In this document: one piece after another, positions 11,512 through 19,363 of the stretch
How the letters are laid out: the number at the start of each line of letters is the position of its first letter
Position numbering within the stretch: the stretch's first letter is position 1
Virus record (IMG/VR): IMGVR_UViG_3300035698_005226
Coordinates: 1 to 20,126 of that record
Direction: 5' to 3' (one strand)
Source of the DNA: a virus
Length of the DNA stretch: 20,126 nucleotides
Notes under the pieces: generated by a model
What the model saw: only the letters and a program-made list of their open reading frames with translations
Told to the model about the DNA's origin: nothing
Database searches by the model: none
Made by a program: the position numbers and the translations under genes

Positions 11512-12882
11512 ATGGCGATTTGGGATGTTTTCAAGAAGAATCAAGAGGTAGTTGAAAAAGAAATCAATACAGTAACAGTGCAAGTAGTAGAGCGAGGAAC
11601 TTCGGGAACTGAAATCTATGCAGGTTATTATGATGAAGAGTATCTGGACAGCTTAAATACTAACGAGAGAGCCGCAGTATTCGACAAGATGCGAAGGAGC
11701 GACTACCAAGCCAAGATGCTTCTATCTGCGGTTAAGCACCCGATAAGAACGGCGAATAAAGAGATCTTTGAAGCAAGCGAAGACGTAGAGCATTTACGTC
11801 ATGCCGAAGTTTGTCGCAGGGTATTACTTGAAGATTTGAATACCGACAAGTTTATTAATGAGCAGTTAACAATGCTTGATTTTGGACATTCAGTATTTGA
11901 AAGAGTCATGCAACCCAACATTAATAAACCAATCACGGACAAGGAAGGTAAAAAAATCCTAGATTCATACGTTGGATATAAAAAATTAGGTTGGAGATCT
12001 CCAAAGACTATCGAAACGTGGAATTTTGATTGCGTTACTAGAGAATTTTTATCTATTCGGCAATGTGCTGACGGTGATCTCTCGATCGACGTTGATATTC
12101 CTGCAAAGTTTCTCACTATTTTAACTTTAGAACATGAAGGCGATAATTTAGAAGGAATTTCCATGTTAAGACCTTGCTATGGTAACTGGTTTAGAAAAAA
12201 CACTTATTTAAAACTTAATGCGATTGGAATCGAAAAATCAATGCCAATCCCTACCGCCGAAGTGCCATTGGGTAAAGAAGCGTCAACAGAATTTAATAAT
12301 TTAGTCTCTGTTTTGGAGAAATTCACAACAAATCAAAAGAACTATATAACCTACCCTGTAGGCTGGAATGTAAATCTAAGTAATGGAACTGTATACGATC
12401 CATCTAAGGTCGAAACTTCTATAGATTCCGAGGATAGGAGAATGGCAAAGGCTTTTATTGCTAATTTCTTAGAACTTGGAAGCGGTGGTAGTACAGGCTC
12501 TTACGCATTATCTAATGATTTATCAGATTTCTTTTTGGGTGGTTTAGTTTATATTTCCAGGATATTAGAAAAAGCGTTCAATGATCTTTGCAAAGAAATT
12601 ACTATAATGAACTTTGGAGAGCAGGAAAAATACCCAACATTTGAATTTTCAGGGATTAGAGATAAGGCAGGAAAAGAACTTGCGGAAATTCTAAAAATGA
12701 TGGTTGATGGAAAGGTAATCGTTCCCGATGATAAATTAGAACATCACATAAGGAAGAGATTAAGCTTGTCTCCCAAAAGCGATGAGGGTCAAAGAGATCA
12801 AGAGGAAGCCGCGCCAATGCAGTTTTCTTTGTCTGAGAAAATAAAGATGGGAATTGAAGCACGAAAGAATATGGTGGAATAA
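11512..12882 (+). CDS. Portal protein, DUF935 (Mu gp29-like)
   Basis: The portal dodecamer forms the DNA gate of the head. The 456-residue product follows the Mu gp29/DUF935 pattern: YDEEYLDSLNTNERAAVFDKM-type N-terminus, SDYQAKMLLSAVKHPI, LLEDLNTDKFINEQL, MLDFGHSVFERV, KLGWRSPKTIETWNFD, then a C-terminal LGSGGSTGSYALS and FFLGGLVYISRILEKAFND. GGAG at 11502-11505 selects ATG 11512 over the in-frame TTG 11500. It is followed with TAATG overlap by a small gene and then MuF, as usual for this cluster. Confidence 0.9.
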   Translation: MAIWDVFKKNQEVVEKEINTVTVQVVERGTSGTEIYAGYYDEEYLDSLNTNERAAVFDKMRRSDYQAKMLLSAVKHPIRTANKEIFEASEDVEHLRHAEVCRRVLLEDLNTDKFINEQLTMLDFGHSVFERVMQPNINKPITDKEGKKILDSYVGYKKLGWRSPKTIETWNFDCVTREFLSIRQCADGDLSIDVDIPAKFLTILTLEHEGDNLEGISMLRPCYGNWFRKNTYLKLNAIGIEKSMPIPTAEVPLGKEASTEFNNLVSVLEKFTTNQKNYITYPVGWNVNLSNGTVYDPSKVETSIDSEDRRMAKAFIANFLELGSGGSTGSYALSNDLSDFFLGGLVYISRILEKAFNDLCKEITIMNFGEQEKYPTFEFSGIRDKAGKELAEILKMMVDGKVIVPDDKLEHHIRKRLSLSPKSDEGQRDQEEAAPMQFSLSEKIKMGIEARKNMVE

Positions 12883-13058
12883 TGACAACAGAAACGGCTC
12901 CTAGCGACAGACAGGTAAATAGGCGAGAGCATGACAAAGACAAGAGAGCGAAGAGAGTTACTCTTGACGAATACCTAGCCTCGAATACTCTCCAATACAC
13001 GACAACAACAATCAGTACAACAGCGAAAGATTCTAACTTTTTGGTAATTTACGAATAA
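12882..13058 (+). CDS. Hypothetical basic 58-residue protein
   Basis: ATG 12882 shares a base with the portal stop and the ORF ends TAA 13056-13058, filling the gap to MuF. The product is basic in the first half (RQVNRREHDKDKRAKRVTLD) and Thr/Ser-rich in the second (YTTTTISTTAKDSNF). No motif is recognised. Lying between portal and MuF it may be a head accessory, but only its placement and coupling support it as a gene. Confidence 0.5.
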   Translation: MTTETAPSDRQVNRREHDKDKRAKRVTLDEYLASNTLQYTTTTISTTAKDSNFLVIYE

Positions 13059-13069
13059 ATAGAGGGAAC

Positions 13070-13939
13070 ATGGCAAAGAATAAAGCAGGAAAACAAATAC
13101 GAGAAGCTAGAAAGGAATTGCGCGACGTAATGATGTTAGGACTAGCACCAATTGCCGACGATATTATAAAAAAAGTTATGAATAAATGGAGAAAGTCTAC
13201 AAAGGCATCAATGCTAAATGCTACTAAAGATATTAAGCCGATCGGAGTCAATATCTATAAGAAGGATTTGCAATCTGCTCTCGCTGTAGTCTCTTCCGTT
13301 GCGATCGATCAAGCCAGGAAAGAAGTGCCAAATACTAAGAATGTTAAATTTATCGAAGACGAAGAAAGATTATTATTTGGAGAATTTGAAAAATTACCTC
13401 CCAACCTAAGGCGACGAATCAATAGGACTAATGATTTATTAATAGGTACTCAAGTCGCAGATCTCGAAAAGTCTATTTATTTTCAATATCAATCGTCGGC
13501 AGGCGCAGGATTAACCGAATTAGAAATTACTGCCAACATGAACACAAAAGCCTCTAAATATATTGAAGGAAATGCGATAAATGGAGCCGCTGGAGTATCA
13601 GTATCAACGGTTGTTAATGAATCCAGGAACGCTTTCTTTATGCAAGACGATGTATTGGAGCAAATTGCAGCTTTTCAGTTTTTAAATGATGACCCAGTAA
13701 CTCCAATATGCCAAGACCTAAACGGAACTGTTTTCGATAAGAACGATCCCGACCATTTCAAGTATACGCCACCGCTTCATTGGAACTGCGATAGCTACAT
13801 GGTAACTATTCTGGTAGGAGATCCAAAAGCGAAAGAGATTGAAAAATTACAGCCATCCACGAAAGCACTTGATCAATCAATTCAATTTCAAGAGATCTTG
13901 ACCGCATTGCATCAACGCAAGAGAAGAAATTTAAGTTGA
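13070..13939 (+). CDS. MuF-like head morphogenesis protein
   Basis: The 289-residue product has the MuF signature near the C-terminus: PVTPICQDLNGTVFDKNDPD (209-228) and YTPPLHWNCDSYM (232-244), with C214, H237, W238, N239 and C240. Before that is the helical part with ANMNTKASKYIEGNAINGAA and SVSTVVNESRNAFF. MuF proteins are minor head proteins next to the portal, sometimes carrying toxin domains; none is seen here because the protein ends ~45 residues after the motif. Start from GAGGGA before ATG 13070. Confidence 0.88.
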   Translation: MAKNKAGKQIREARKELRDVMMLGLAPIADDIIKKVMNKWRKSTKASMLNATKDIKPIGVNIYKKDLQSALAVVSSVAIDQARKEVPNTKNVKFIEDEERLLFGEFEKLPPNLRRRINRTNDLLIGTQVADLEKSIYFQYQSSAGAGLTELEITANMNTKASKYIEGNAINGAAGVSVSTVVNESRNAFFMQDDVLEQIAAFQFLNDDPVTPICQDLNGTVFDKNDPDHFKYTPPLHWNCDSYMVTILVGDPKAKEIEKLQPSTKALDQSIQFQEILTALHQRKRRNLS

Positions 13940-13971
13940 CGATGCCTATTATCTTAACAGAGAATTAGGTA

Positions 13972-14991
13972 ATGAATAGTTATAGATTTATTCCCTTAAA
14001 ATTATCCGAAACTCTCTTTATGAATCCCGACATTGCTTCTACGGAAGTGCAATTGTTGAGAACTGGGAAGTTTTTCCAGAAAGATGTTGAGGTTGAGATC
14101 ACAAAAAAGACTCTTCGCAGTATGGTAAAGAACTTTTCGGAAGGGGTTCGCGGGATCGATTTAATGATTGACTATTCACATGACTCCGACAAGGAAGCGG
14201 CTGCATGGATTAAGGGCGTTTACTTATCTGAAAATGAAACCGAGCTTTGGTCAACAGTAGAGTGGACGGATGACGGTGAGAATGCGGTTAAGGGCAAGAA
14301 GTATAGATATTTATCAGCCGATTTCCAATTCAATTATAAAGATAACGAAACAATGGCAGAATATGGTCCAACATTGTTTGGAGCAGGCTTAACAAACAGA
14401 CCTGTTGTCAAAGGGATGCAACCAACTGTAGAATTAAGTGAAATTAAACTAGGGGATAATGAAATGTTAGAAAAAATGAAAAAAGAACTTGAAGAAATGA
14501 AAGGAAATCTTGTTAAAAAAGACGGGAAAATAAAAGAGCTTGAAGAAAAACTAGCTGAAAAAGATGCTAAGTTTGCAGAGAAAGAAGAAGAAATCAAACT
14601 AGCCGAAGAGAAGAAAGCTAACGAAGTTAAATTGACAGAAGAGAAACTAGCCGAAGAAACTAAGTTGGCAGAAAAGAAAACTTCTTTTGATAAGCTACTT
14701 TCTGAAAGCAAAGCAGTAGAAGCTCAGAGAGATTCTTATATGAATGACAATATGGCAGAATTTATTGAAAAAGCCGTAGATGTTAACGCAAATGAAAAAG
14801 GTTCAGGCGCGGACGTTGAAGTTAAAAAACCAGTAGACTCTGATACTCCAGCGCAAGATAAAGTCATTGAATTAGCAGAAAAAAAGATTGCAGAAAATAA
14901 AGATCTCGATATCGGAACGGCACAAAGTCTTGTTTTAAGTGAAGACAAGAAATTACTTGACGCATACGAAAAAGAGATGAATCCAGAATAG
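13972..14991 (+). CDS. Head maturation protease with scaffold domain (Mu I-like)
   Basis: Residues 1-~155 form a Mu I-like prohead protease: GIDLMIDYSHDSDKEAAAWI (61-80, H70), YRYLSADFQF (111-120, S115) and GAGLTNRPVVKGM (137-149). H70 and S115 are the likely catalytic pair by family resemblance (inferred). Residues ~165-260 are a Glu/Lys coiled coil, the scaffold, and the rest is an acidic helical tail. In Mu the scaffold Z is also made from an internal start of gene I, and an internal start with AGGGG is present here at 14464. The order protease, decoration, capsid fits the cluster. ATG 13972 follows AGGT. Confidence 0.85.
   Translation: MNSYRFIPLKLSETLFMNPDIASTEVQLLRTGKFFQKDVEVEITKKTLRSMVKNFSEGVRGIDLMIDYSHDSDKEAAAWIKGVYLSENETELWSTVEWTDDGENAVKGKKYRYLSADFQFNYKDNETMAEYGPTLFGAGLTNRPVVKGMQPTVELSEIKLGDNEMLEKMKKELEEMKGNLVKKDGKIKELEEKLAEKDAKFAEKEEEIKLAEEKKANEVKLTEEKLAEETKLAEKKTSFDKLLSESKAVEAQRDSYMNDNMAEFIEKAVDVNANEKGSGADVEVKKPVDSDTPAQDKVIELAEKKIAENKDLDIGTAQSLVLSEDKKLLDAYEKEMNPE
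14464..14991 (+). CDS. Possible separate scaffold protein from an internal in-frame start
   Basis: ATG 14464 is in frame with the protease gene (codon 165) and has AGGGG at 14451-14455, an 8-base spacing, better than the site of the full gene. It would give a 175-residue protein consisting of the coiled coil and acidic tail only, exactly the scaffold without protease. This parallels gene Z inside gene I of Mu and Nu3 inside C of lambda (known biology). Expression is inferred, not shown. Confidence 0.5.
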   Translation: MLEKMKKELEEMKGNLVKKDGKIKELEEKLAEKDAKFAEKEEEIKLAEEKKANEVKLTEEKLAEETKLAEKKTSFDKLLSESKAVEAQRDSYMNDNMAEFIEKAVDVNANEKGSGADVEVKKPVDSDTPAQDKVIELAEKKIAENKDLDIGTAQSLVLSEDKKLLDAYEKEMNPE

Positions 14992-15034
14992 TGATTGCCA
15001 AACCGTAGGGGAAAGCAGAAAATAAAAACAACGT

Positions 15035-15050
15035 AATCATGGATATGATT
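15035..15050 (+). other. Short hairpin upstream of the decoration gene
   Basis: AATCAT and ATGATT (6-bp arms, loop GGAT) lie 24 bases before the decoration ATG. It has no U-run. A similar hairpin precedes the capsid gene. The rest of the 14992-15074 gap shows nothing else. Confidence 0.35.
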
Positions 15051-15074
15051 GCACCTAACATCAAGGATGAAAAT

Positions 15075-15458
15075 ATGTCAGTACACAGCGAACCTAATTT
15101 AGTTACTTATCAAGCCGAAGGCGCATTGTTAGCAAAATCTTTCGTTATTTTTGGAACGACTGACGGGCTAGTTGATCAAGCAGGGGAAAACGGAAATGTT
15201 ATCGGAATCTATATGGGCGACGCAGATGCGGTTGCTAATGATTTCGTAGAAATTGCTCTTTTTGGCGGCGGTGCATTGCTAACAATTAGCGAAACAATCA
15301 CAAGAGGCGATATTTTAACAGCAACACCAACTGGGATTGGCGAGCAAGTCGATGCAGCGGGTGAAATTTTCGGAGCTATTGCAATGGAAAGCGGAGTAGT
15401 AAACGACATTATAGGCGTACAAGTTGTATACGGACAATCACACGACTCGGATGCTTAG
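15075..15458 (+). CDS. Capsid decoration/cement protein (DUF2190-like)
   Basis: AAGGAT at 15063-15068 selects ATG 15075; an in-frame ATG at 15039 lacks a site. The 127-residue product begins SVHSEPNLVTYQAEGAL and has beta-rich, Gly/Ala-rich segments (GTTDGLVDQAGENGNVIGIY, FVEIALFGGGALLTIS, TRGDILTATPTGIGEQV, GAIAMESGVVNDIIGVQVV). This is the pattern of DUF2190-type capsid cement proteins that stabilise the expanded head from outside. It lies between scaffold and major capsid genes as expected. Family assignment from pattern, fairly sure. Confidence 0.75.
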   Translation: MSVHSEPNLVTYQAEGALLAKSFVIFGTTDGLVDQAGENGNVIGIYMGDADAVANDFVEIALFGGGALLTISETITRGDILTATPTGIGEQVDAAGEIFGAIAMESGVVNDIIGVQVVYGQSHDSDA

Positions 15459-15480
15459 TAAATAATTTTATTAATAATTA

Positions 15481-15502
15481 GCTCATGGATTTGAGCGACT
15501 TT
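15481..15502 (+). other. Short hairpin upstream of the major capsid gene
   Basis: GCTCA (15481-15485) and TGAGC (15492-15496) can pair around TGGATT, followed by GACTTTTT. It could be a weak terminator or an mRNA-stabilising 5' structure, 22 bases before the capsid ATG. The loop region shares CATGGAT with the hairpin at 15035. Confidence 0.35.
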
Positions 15503-15518
15503 TTACAAGGAAGAAAAT

Positions 15519-16454
15519 ATGTCACAAATGAAAGCAATCGTTGATAAACTTTTAGGAAATGCATCCTCTCAATATATGCCGGAAGGTTTTTTAGCTGAAA
15601 GTCTATTCCCTAAAATCCAATCAGTACAAAATACTGGCAAATTGGCAAAATACGGAACTGATCACTTGAGAGTTGAGAATACTATCATCGGTGGTAAAGG
15701 TAAATATAGACGAGCAGAGACAGTTAGTAGGAGCTCGGACTCTTATTCAATTGAAGGTCATGGACTTTCTGGACTAGTCACTGAGAGCGATTACAGGAAT
15801 GTTGAAAAACCATTCGATGCGGAACTAGATGAAACTATCGGGCTAACAACTACTATTTTAGTCGGTAAAGAAAAAGGCTTGGCAGATATGCTAACAAGCG
15901 AAACATATCTTACTCAATATACGACTTTGACAGGAACTTCTCAGTACAGTGATTACTTAAACAGTGATCCAATTGATGACTTCAATACTGCAAGAGCAAC
16001 GGTTAAGTCAGGTTGTGGAGCAGCGCCGGATACTGCAATTTTAAGTTGGGAAGTTTTTAATCAGCTAAAATTTCACCCGGGTCTTTTGGATGCTCTTGGA
16101 TTTAAACAAAATCGTCCGGGCGGCTTAAAAGGTTCTGAACTTGCATCAATCATGGAAGTAAAAAGAATAATGATAGGGGAAGCAAGTTACGAGTCAGCCA
16201 ACAAGGGTCAAACTTCTAGCCTTCTACCAATTTGGGGCAAGCATATAGTTTTCGCAAGAATCCCAGTAACAGCACAAAAAAGACAAATATCACTAGGATA
16301 CAATTTTCAACTTGCAGGAATCAAACAAAGAAGAGTAACAAAATGGAATGTTAATAATCCTCCAGGCTCTAAAGAGATCCTAGTTGATGATCATTACGAT
16401 ATGTTAGTTACAAATGCAAATGCAGGCTATTTAATTAAAGACGTAATAGCTTAA
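15519..16454 (+). CDS. Major capsid protein
   Basis: The 311-residue product is the size of an HK97-fold capsid protein and lies right after protease, scaffold and decoration genes. Recognisable segments are EGFLAESLFPKIQSV (22-36), YRRAETVSRSSDSYSIEGHG, DYRNVEKPFDAELDETIGL, DDFNTARATVKSGCGAAPDT, ILSWEVFNQLKFHPGLLDAL, MIGEASYESANKGQ and IWGKHIVFARIP. They match a common phage capsid group with a long N-terminal arm and no delta domain. AGGAAG before ATG 15519 is strong. Assignment rests on pattern and gene order. Confidence 0.88.
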   Translation: MSQMKAIVDKLLGNASSQYMPEGFLAESLFPKIQSVQNTGKLAKYGTDHLRVENTIIGGKGKYRRAETVSRSSDSYSIEGHGLSGLVTESDYRNVEKPFDAELDETIGLTTTILVGKEKGLADMLTSETYLTQYTTLTGTSQYSDYLNSDPIDDFNTARATVKSGCGAAPDTAILSWEVFNQLKFHPGLLDALGFKQNRPGGLKGSELASIMEVKRIMIGEASYESANKGQTSSLLPIWGKHIVFARIPVTAQKRQISLGYNFQLAGIKQRRVTKWNVNNPPGSKEILVDDHYDMLVTNANAGYLIKDVIA

Positions 16455-16489
16455 TTTGTTAGAATATAAATTTTAAATGAGGTATTGAT

Positions 16490-17176
16490 ATGAAAATGAT
16501 CACTTTTATCCTTTGCGCTTGCGTAATGTTTTTATCGCTAAACGCCTGGGCTTCTCCAGTTAAAAGAAACTTTAGAGATATGAAATTGCCAACCCAAGTA
16601 ATGATGGAAAAGCAAACTATCACGAATCCTGCGGCAGCTTCAAGTGTAGATGTCTTGGCTTATAATGCAGGAAATACGAGTTCTTCGGCAACGACAATAA
16701 TTGTTGGAAATTTAATAGCACAACCAGACGTTCCCAGGAACTTAGTAGTTCAACCTTCGGGAGTGACGGGCGATGTCTCGGTTTGCACTTTGGTTATCAA
16801 TGGAACCGACTTTCATTCTCAAACAATCTCAGAAAATTACAGCGTAACAGAGAATCTTTCAACTGCACTTACTGGATCATTAGCTTTTAAGTCAATTACA
16901 GGGATTACGCTTCCAGCGGGTTGCGAATCGGGAGCTTTTGGAGCAACTTGGAATGTTGGTTATGGCGAATTGTTAGGGCTCAAGAGATGCATGGATTCAG
17001 CAGGGCACGCAATCTTTTCAACAGTGGGTGGGGCGTATGAGGCAACGAGAGTTACCGCAGCGGCTTCGACATCAGTTGTAAGTGCAAATACGGCAGATTT
17101 TAACGGGACAATGAACGGAACAAATGACTTTGAACTATTCTTTATCCAAAATTTTCAGCCTGCCTGTTTTCCATAA
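16490..17176 (+). CDS. Exported beta-rich protein inside the capsid cluster
   Basis: The 228-residue product starts with a classic Sec signal peptide: MKMITF, hydrophobic core to residue 17, and AWA-S cleavage at 21/22. The mature part is beta-rich and Gly/Thr/Ser-rich: PDVPRNLVVQPSGVTGDV, VCTLVINGTDFHSQTISENY, TALTGSLAFKSITGITLPAG, FGATWNVGYGELLGLKRC, and it has four cysteines that could form disulfides in the periplasm. The middle resembles a beta-sandwich domain I recall from phage capsid-associated proteins. A cleavable signal is odd for a virion protein, since heads assemble in the cytoplasm. It may instead act on the host envelope (for example exclusion). ATG after GAGGT, 35 bases behind the capsid gene. 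Confidence 0.75.
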   Translation: MKMITFILCACVMFLSLNAWASPVKRNFRDMKLPTQVMMEKQTITNPAAASSVDVLAYNAGNTSSSATTIIVGNLIAQPDVPRNLVVQPSGVTGDVSVCTLVINGTDFHSQTISENYSVTENLSTALTGSLAFKSITGITLPAGCESGAFGATWNVGYGELLGLKRCMDSAGHAIFSTVGGAYEATRVTAAASTSVVSANTADFNGTMNGTNDFELFFIQNFQPACFP

Positions 17177-17195
17177 ACAATAATGCGAGGGAATT

Positions 17196-17528
17196 ATGAC
17201 AAATATGAAAGCTAACAAGAATTTTAGTTGCAATAGTGTTGCAAAAAGAAAGGGCGACGATTTGAGTCAAAAAGATATTGACAAGATCGGAGAAAAATTT
17301 CTAATTGCATTGATAAAAGATGGATTTATTGTTGGTGATCACGTTCAAATAGCGCAAGAATTGAAAAACGAAAAAGAAGCTAAAGAACAGATAGAGGAAA
17401 AGAGGGATTTTGTCCCAGTAATTGAAGAAAAAAAAGACAACTTCTCTCCAATCCCAGTCAAAGAACTAAAAAAAAAGATTAAAAATAAATTGAAAAAGAT
17501 TAATAAAAAATCTAACAAAGTAAAGTGA
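17196..17528 (+). CDS. Hypothetical Lys-rich 110-residue protein
   Basis: ATG 17196 follows GCGAGGGA. The product has a helical segment (LSQKDIDKIGEKFLIALIKD, about 24-43), an acidic stretch with EEKKDN, and a very basic end (LKKKIKNKLKKINKKSNKV). Such a Lys tail may bind DNA or RNA. No family recognised. Between the exported protein and DUF1320, where small head-completion accessories often sit; function unknown. Confidence 0.6.
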   Translation: MTNMKANKNFSCNSVAKRKGDDLSQKDIDKIGEKFLIALIKDGFIVGDHVQIAQELKNEKEAKEQIEEKRDFVPVIEEKKDNFSPIPVKELKKKIKNKLKKINKKSNKVK

Positions 17529-17532
17529 TTAA

Positions 17533-17964
17533 ATGGGATATTGCACCAATGCCGAAGTTATTAGCGAGTTTAAAAGCATTGACACAACCAATGGATTAAT
17601 CACTACGACAAAAATCGATACATGGATACTTCAAGCCGATGCTTATATAGATGGGCGAGTTGGCGTTGTCTATGCTACCCCAATAACTGGCACTAATTCA
17701 TTGCTGGTTATGAAAAATATTTCAATTGGTTTGGTAGCTCAGAGAATTGCAAGGATTTTAGAGACAAAATCAATTTCTCCAAAGGGTGATCAATATATTC
17801 CAAAGGATCTTATCAAAGAAGCGAAAGAAACTATTCAATTTATAGTAGATAAGACAATGAAGTTGAGCGATGCCGTTGAAGTTTCTACTCATGGCGGTGT
17901 TAAAAGCTATTCGAGCGACAATACAGTTACTAGAACATTCAGCCAATCAGCGGATCAATGGTAA
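17533..17964 (+). CDS. DUF1320 protein (Mu gp36-like), head-tail connector
   Basis: The 143-residue product begins MGYCTNAEVISEFKSID, the typical DUF1320 opening (Y-x-T-x-x-E), continues with TKIDTWILQADAYIDGRV and a helical LVMKNISIGLVAQRIARIL, and ends with an EVSTHGGVKSYSSDN segment. DUF1320 proteins lie after the capsid gene in Mu-like heads and are thought to act in head completion or the neck. Its stop shares a base with the next ATG. Confidence 0.88.
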   Translation: MGYCTNAEVISEFKSIDTTNGLITTTKIDTWILQADAYIDGRVGVVYATPITGTNSLLVMKNISIGLVAQRIARILETKSISPKGDQYIPKDLIKEAKETIQFIVDKTMKLSDAVEVSTHGGVKSYSSDNTVTRTFSQSADQW

Positions 17965-18482
17965 TGGCTCGATATACTATAGATGATTCCGGTAAATTTG
18001 AAAGTGCATTAAAGGACGCGCTATTAAAGTCGGGAGACTTGACCATTCCATTTAATTCAATGACAAGAGAATGGTTCAAGGCAAATAGAGCGCAATTTTC
18101 ACTAAAAGGACCTGGGCAATATACCGACTTGAAGAAAAAAACAAAAAAACAAAAAGCGGCGGCGGGATTTAGCGTATATCCTATTTTGGTCAGAAACGGA
18201 AAGCTTAAAAGATCGATGATCGTTCCTGGAGATACCGGAAGCGTTGCAAATATTGTTAATAAAAAATTTCTTTTTCTTGGAACTAAAGTTAAATCAAAAA
18301 AAGGTCACTCATATCCAGCATCATTGCATTACGGAACCAAGAGAGGTATGCCGAAAAGACCCGTTGTTTTCGCAAAGGGAGAGGGTGCGGCTCCGCAACA
18401 AATCAAAAAGAGAAATAAGTTATGGATCGAGTCGATAAAAAAATATGAGATGGATATTTCCAAATTTGGAGTTAAAAAATAA
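17964..18482 (+). CDS. Phage virion morphogenesis protein (gpG-like)
   Basis: The 172-residue product is basic (MARYTIDDSGKFESALKDAL onward) with a GPGQYTDLKKKTKKQKAAAG segment, ILVRNGKLKRSMIVPGD (near residues 70-90), LGTKVKSKKGHSYPASLHYG and a KRPVVFAKGEGA region. This LxxSG/Y-HxxG layout is that of Mu gpG / phage virion morphogenesis proteins needed to complete and join head and tail. I choose ATG 17964 (TAATG overlap); ATG 17958, two codons earlier, is an alternative. Confidence 0.78.
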   Translation: MARYTIDDSGKFESALKDALLKSGDLTIPFNSMTREWFKANRAQFSLKGPGQYTDLKKKTKKQKAAAGFSVYPILVRNGKLKRSMIVPGDTGSVANIVNKKFLFLGTKVKSKKGHSYPASLHYGTKRGMPKRPVVFAKGEGAAPQQIKKRNKLWIESIKKYEMDISKFGVKK

Positions 18483-18955
18483 TGGCAAGTAATGACTTTG
18501 AAGACATTCTAGCCGCTGTTAAGCTGATAATGACTACCAATCTAAACACAAAGATAGGTGCAATTAACACCGAGAAAGGCGATGGAATAACAGTACCAAC
18601 CATAAAAAGTCAGGCATATTTTCTTCAATCTCTTGATGATAAGATAGCTAATTTCAATCCTTTTATAGCTTATGGGATTGAAGATATTGAAGCAATTTCA
18701 AATAGCGTCGAGGTTGCTGAACAAATGTTTATTAGCGTTGTAGTTGTCTTGGCAGATAACGGGATAACTAGCATAAATGAAATTTTGTTCAGATATTCAA
18801 GAGCATTAAAAGAAATTTTTCAAGAAAATTGGCAAAACGCAGGCATAGGTAATAGAATAGTAATTAATAGGTTTACTCCGGTACCTTTCGAGGCACTGGA
18901 CTCTTCGGCTCAATACAAGGCGGTCGGGGTTATTTTAGAAACAACATTAGCTTAA
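18482..18955 (+). CDS. Probable tail terminator/completion protein
   Basis: The 157-residue product (MASNDFEDILAAVKLIMTT onward) has mixed alpha/beta character with VPTIKSQAYFLQSLDDKI and ISVVVVLADNGITSINEIL, and ends VILETTLA. Position between gpG-like and tail tube genes, length and the FIAYGIEDIEA then MFISVVVVLAD segment fit a tail terminator (gpU-like) or Mu gp37-type protein. Assignment is mainly from gene order. TAATG junction with the gene before. Confidence 0.6.
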   Translation: MASNDFEDILAAVKLIMTTNLNTKIGAINTEKGDGITVPTIKSQAYFLQSLDDKIANFNPFIAYGIEDIEAISNSVEVAEQMFISVVVVLADNGITSINEILFRYSRALKEIFQENWQNAGIGNRIVINRFTPVPFEALDSSAQYKAVGVILETTLA

Positions 18956-18979
18956 TAGCTTTACTACAAGGATGTAACA

Positions 18980-19363
18980 ATGGCACCTACAGCACCAAGA
19001 ACTTTTTTCGGAATCCACAGTTTTTCACCATATAATTATACTAATGGGGAATTTTATGGAATGTTGCGCGTTTTAGAAAATTCAAGCATAGGGCTAACCG
19101 CCGAGACCATTTCTCTTCAAGGCGGATCTAACAAGTTCGATTGGTCGGTTGAAATTGGATCAATGACGGCTGAAATGGCACTTTCTTTTTCTGAGTACCC
19201 AGATTTTGTTTTTGAATTGTTTGGTGGAAACGCTCCAACTACCGTTGCGGCGGCTGCATTGGGCACAATCGACAATGCTCTTGCAGATAAAAAGGGAACT
19301 GTGTTCATGCAACAACTGGAATCGCTTCGGTTGATATTATCGAAGATTCCGAAGCTGATTTAA
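18980..19363 (+). CDS. Tail tube protein, N-terminal part (frameshifted)
   Basis: ATG 18980 has AAGGATG upstream. The first ~108 residues (MAPTAPRTFFGIHSFSPYN, GMLRVLENSSIGLTAETI, LQGGSNKFDWSVEIGS, SEYPDFVFELFGGNAPT) match the phage tail tube pattern. After GTVF near 19303-19306 the reading frame goes out: the remaining ~19 residues (MQQLESLRLILSKIPKLI) are nonsense and stop at 19361-19363. The correct continuation is in the frame one base back. Restoring one base there gives a 302-residue protein. A base deletion in the isolate or an assembly error is most likely. Confidence 0.75.
   Translation: MAPTAPRTFFGIHSFSPYNYTNGEFYGMLRVLENSSIGLTAETISLQGGSNKFDWSVEIGSMTAEMALSFSEYPDFVFELFGGNAPTTVAAAALGTIDNALADKKGTVFMQQLESLRLILSKIPKLI

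Noticed and set aside
14334-14711. Minus-strand Ser-rich ORF
   Set aside because: Antisense image of the Glu/Lys scaffold region.
19286-19296. Programmed -1 frameshift at T AAA AAG in the tail tube gene
   Set aside because: The first slip would pair lysine tRNA with TAA; the GTV residues in frame 2 downstream of it still match the expected protein, so the shift lies near 19303. Tail tube genes are not known for programmed shifts.
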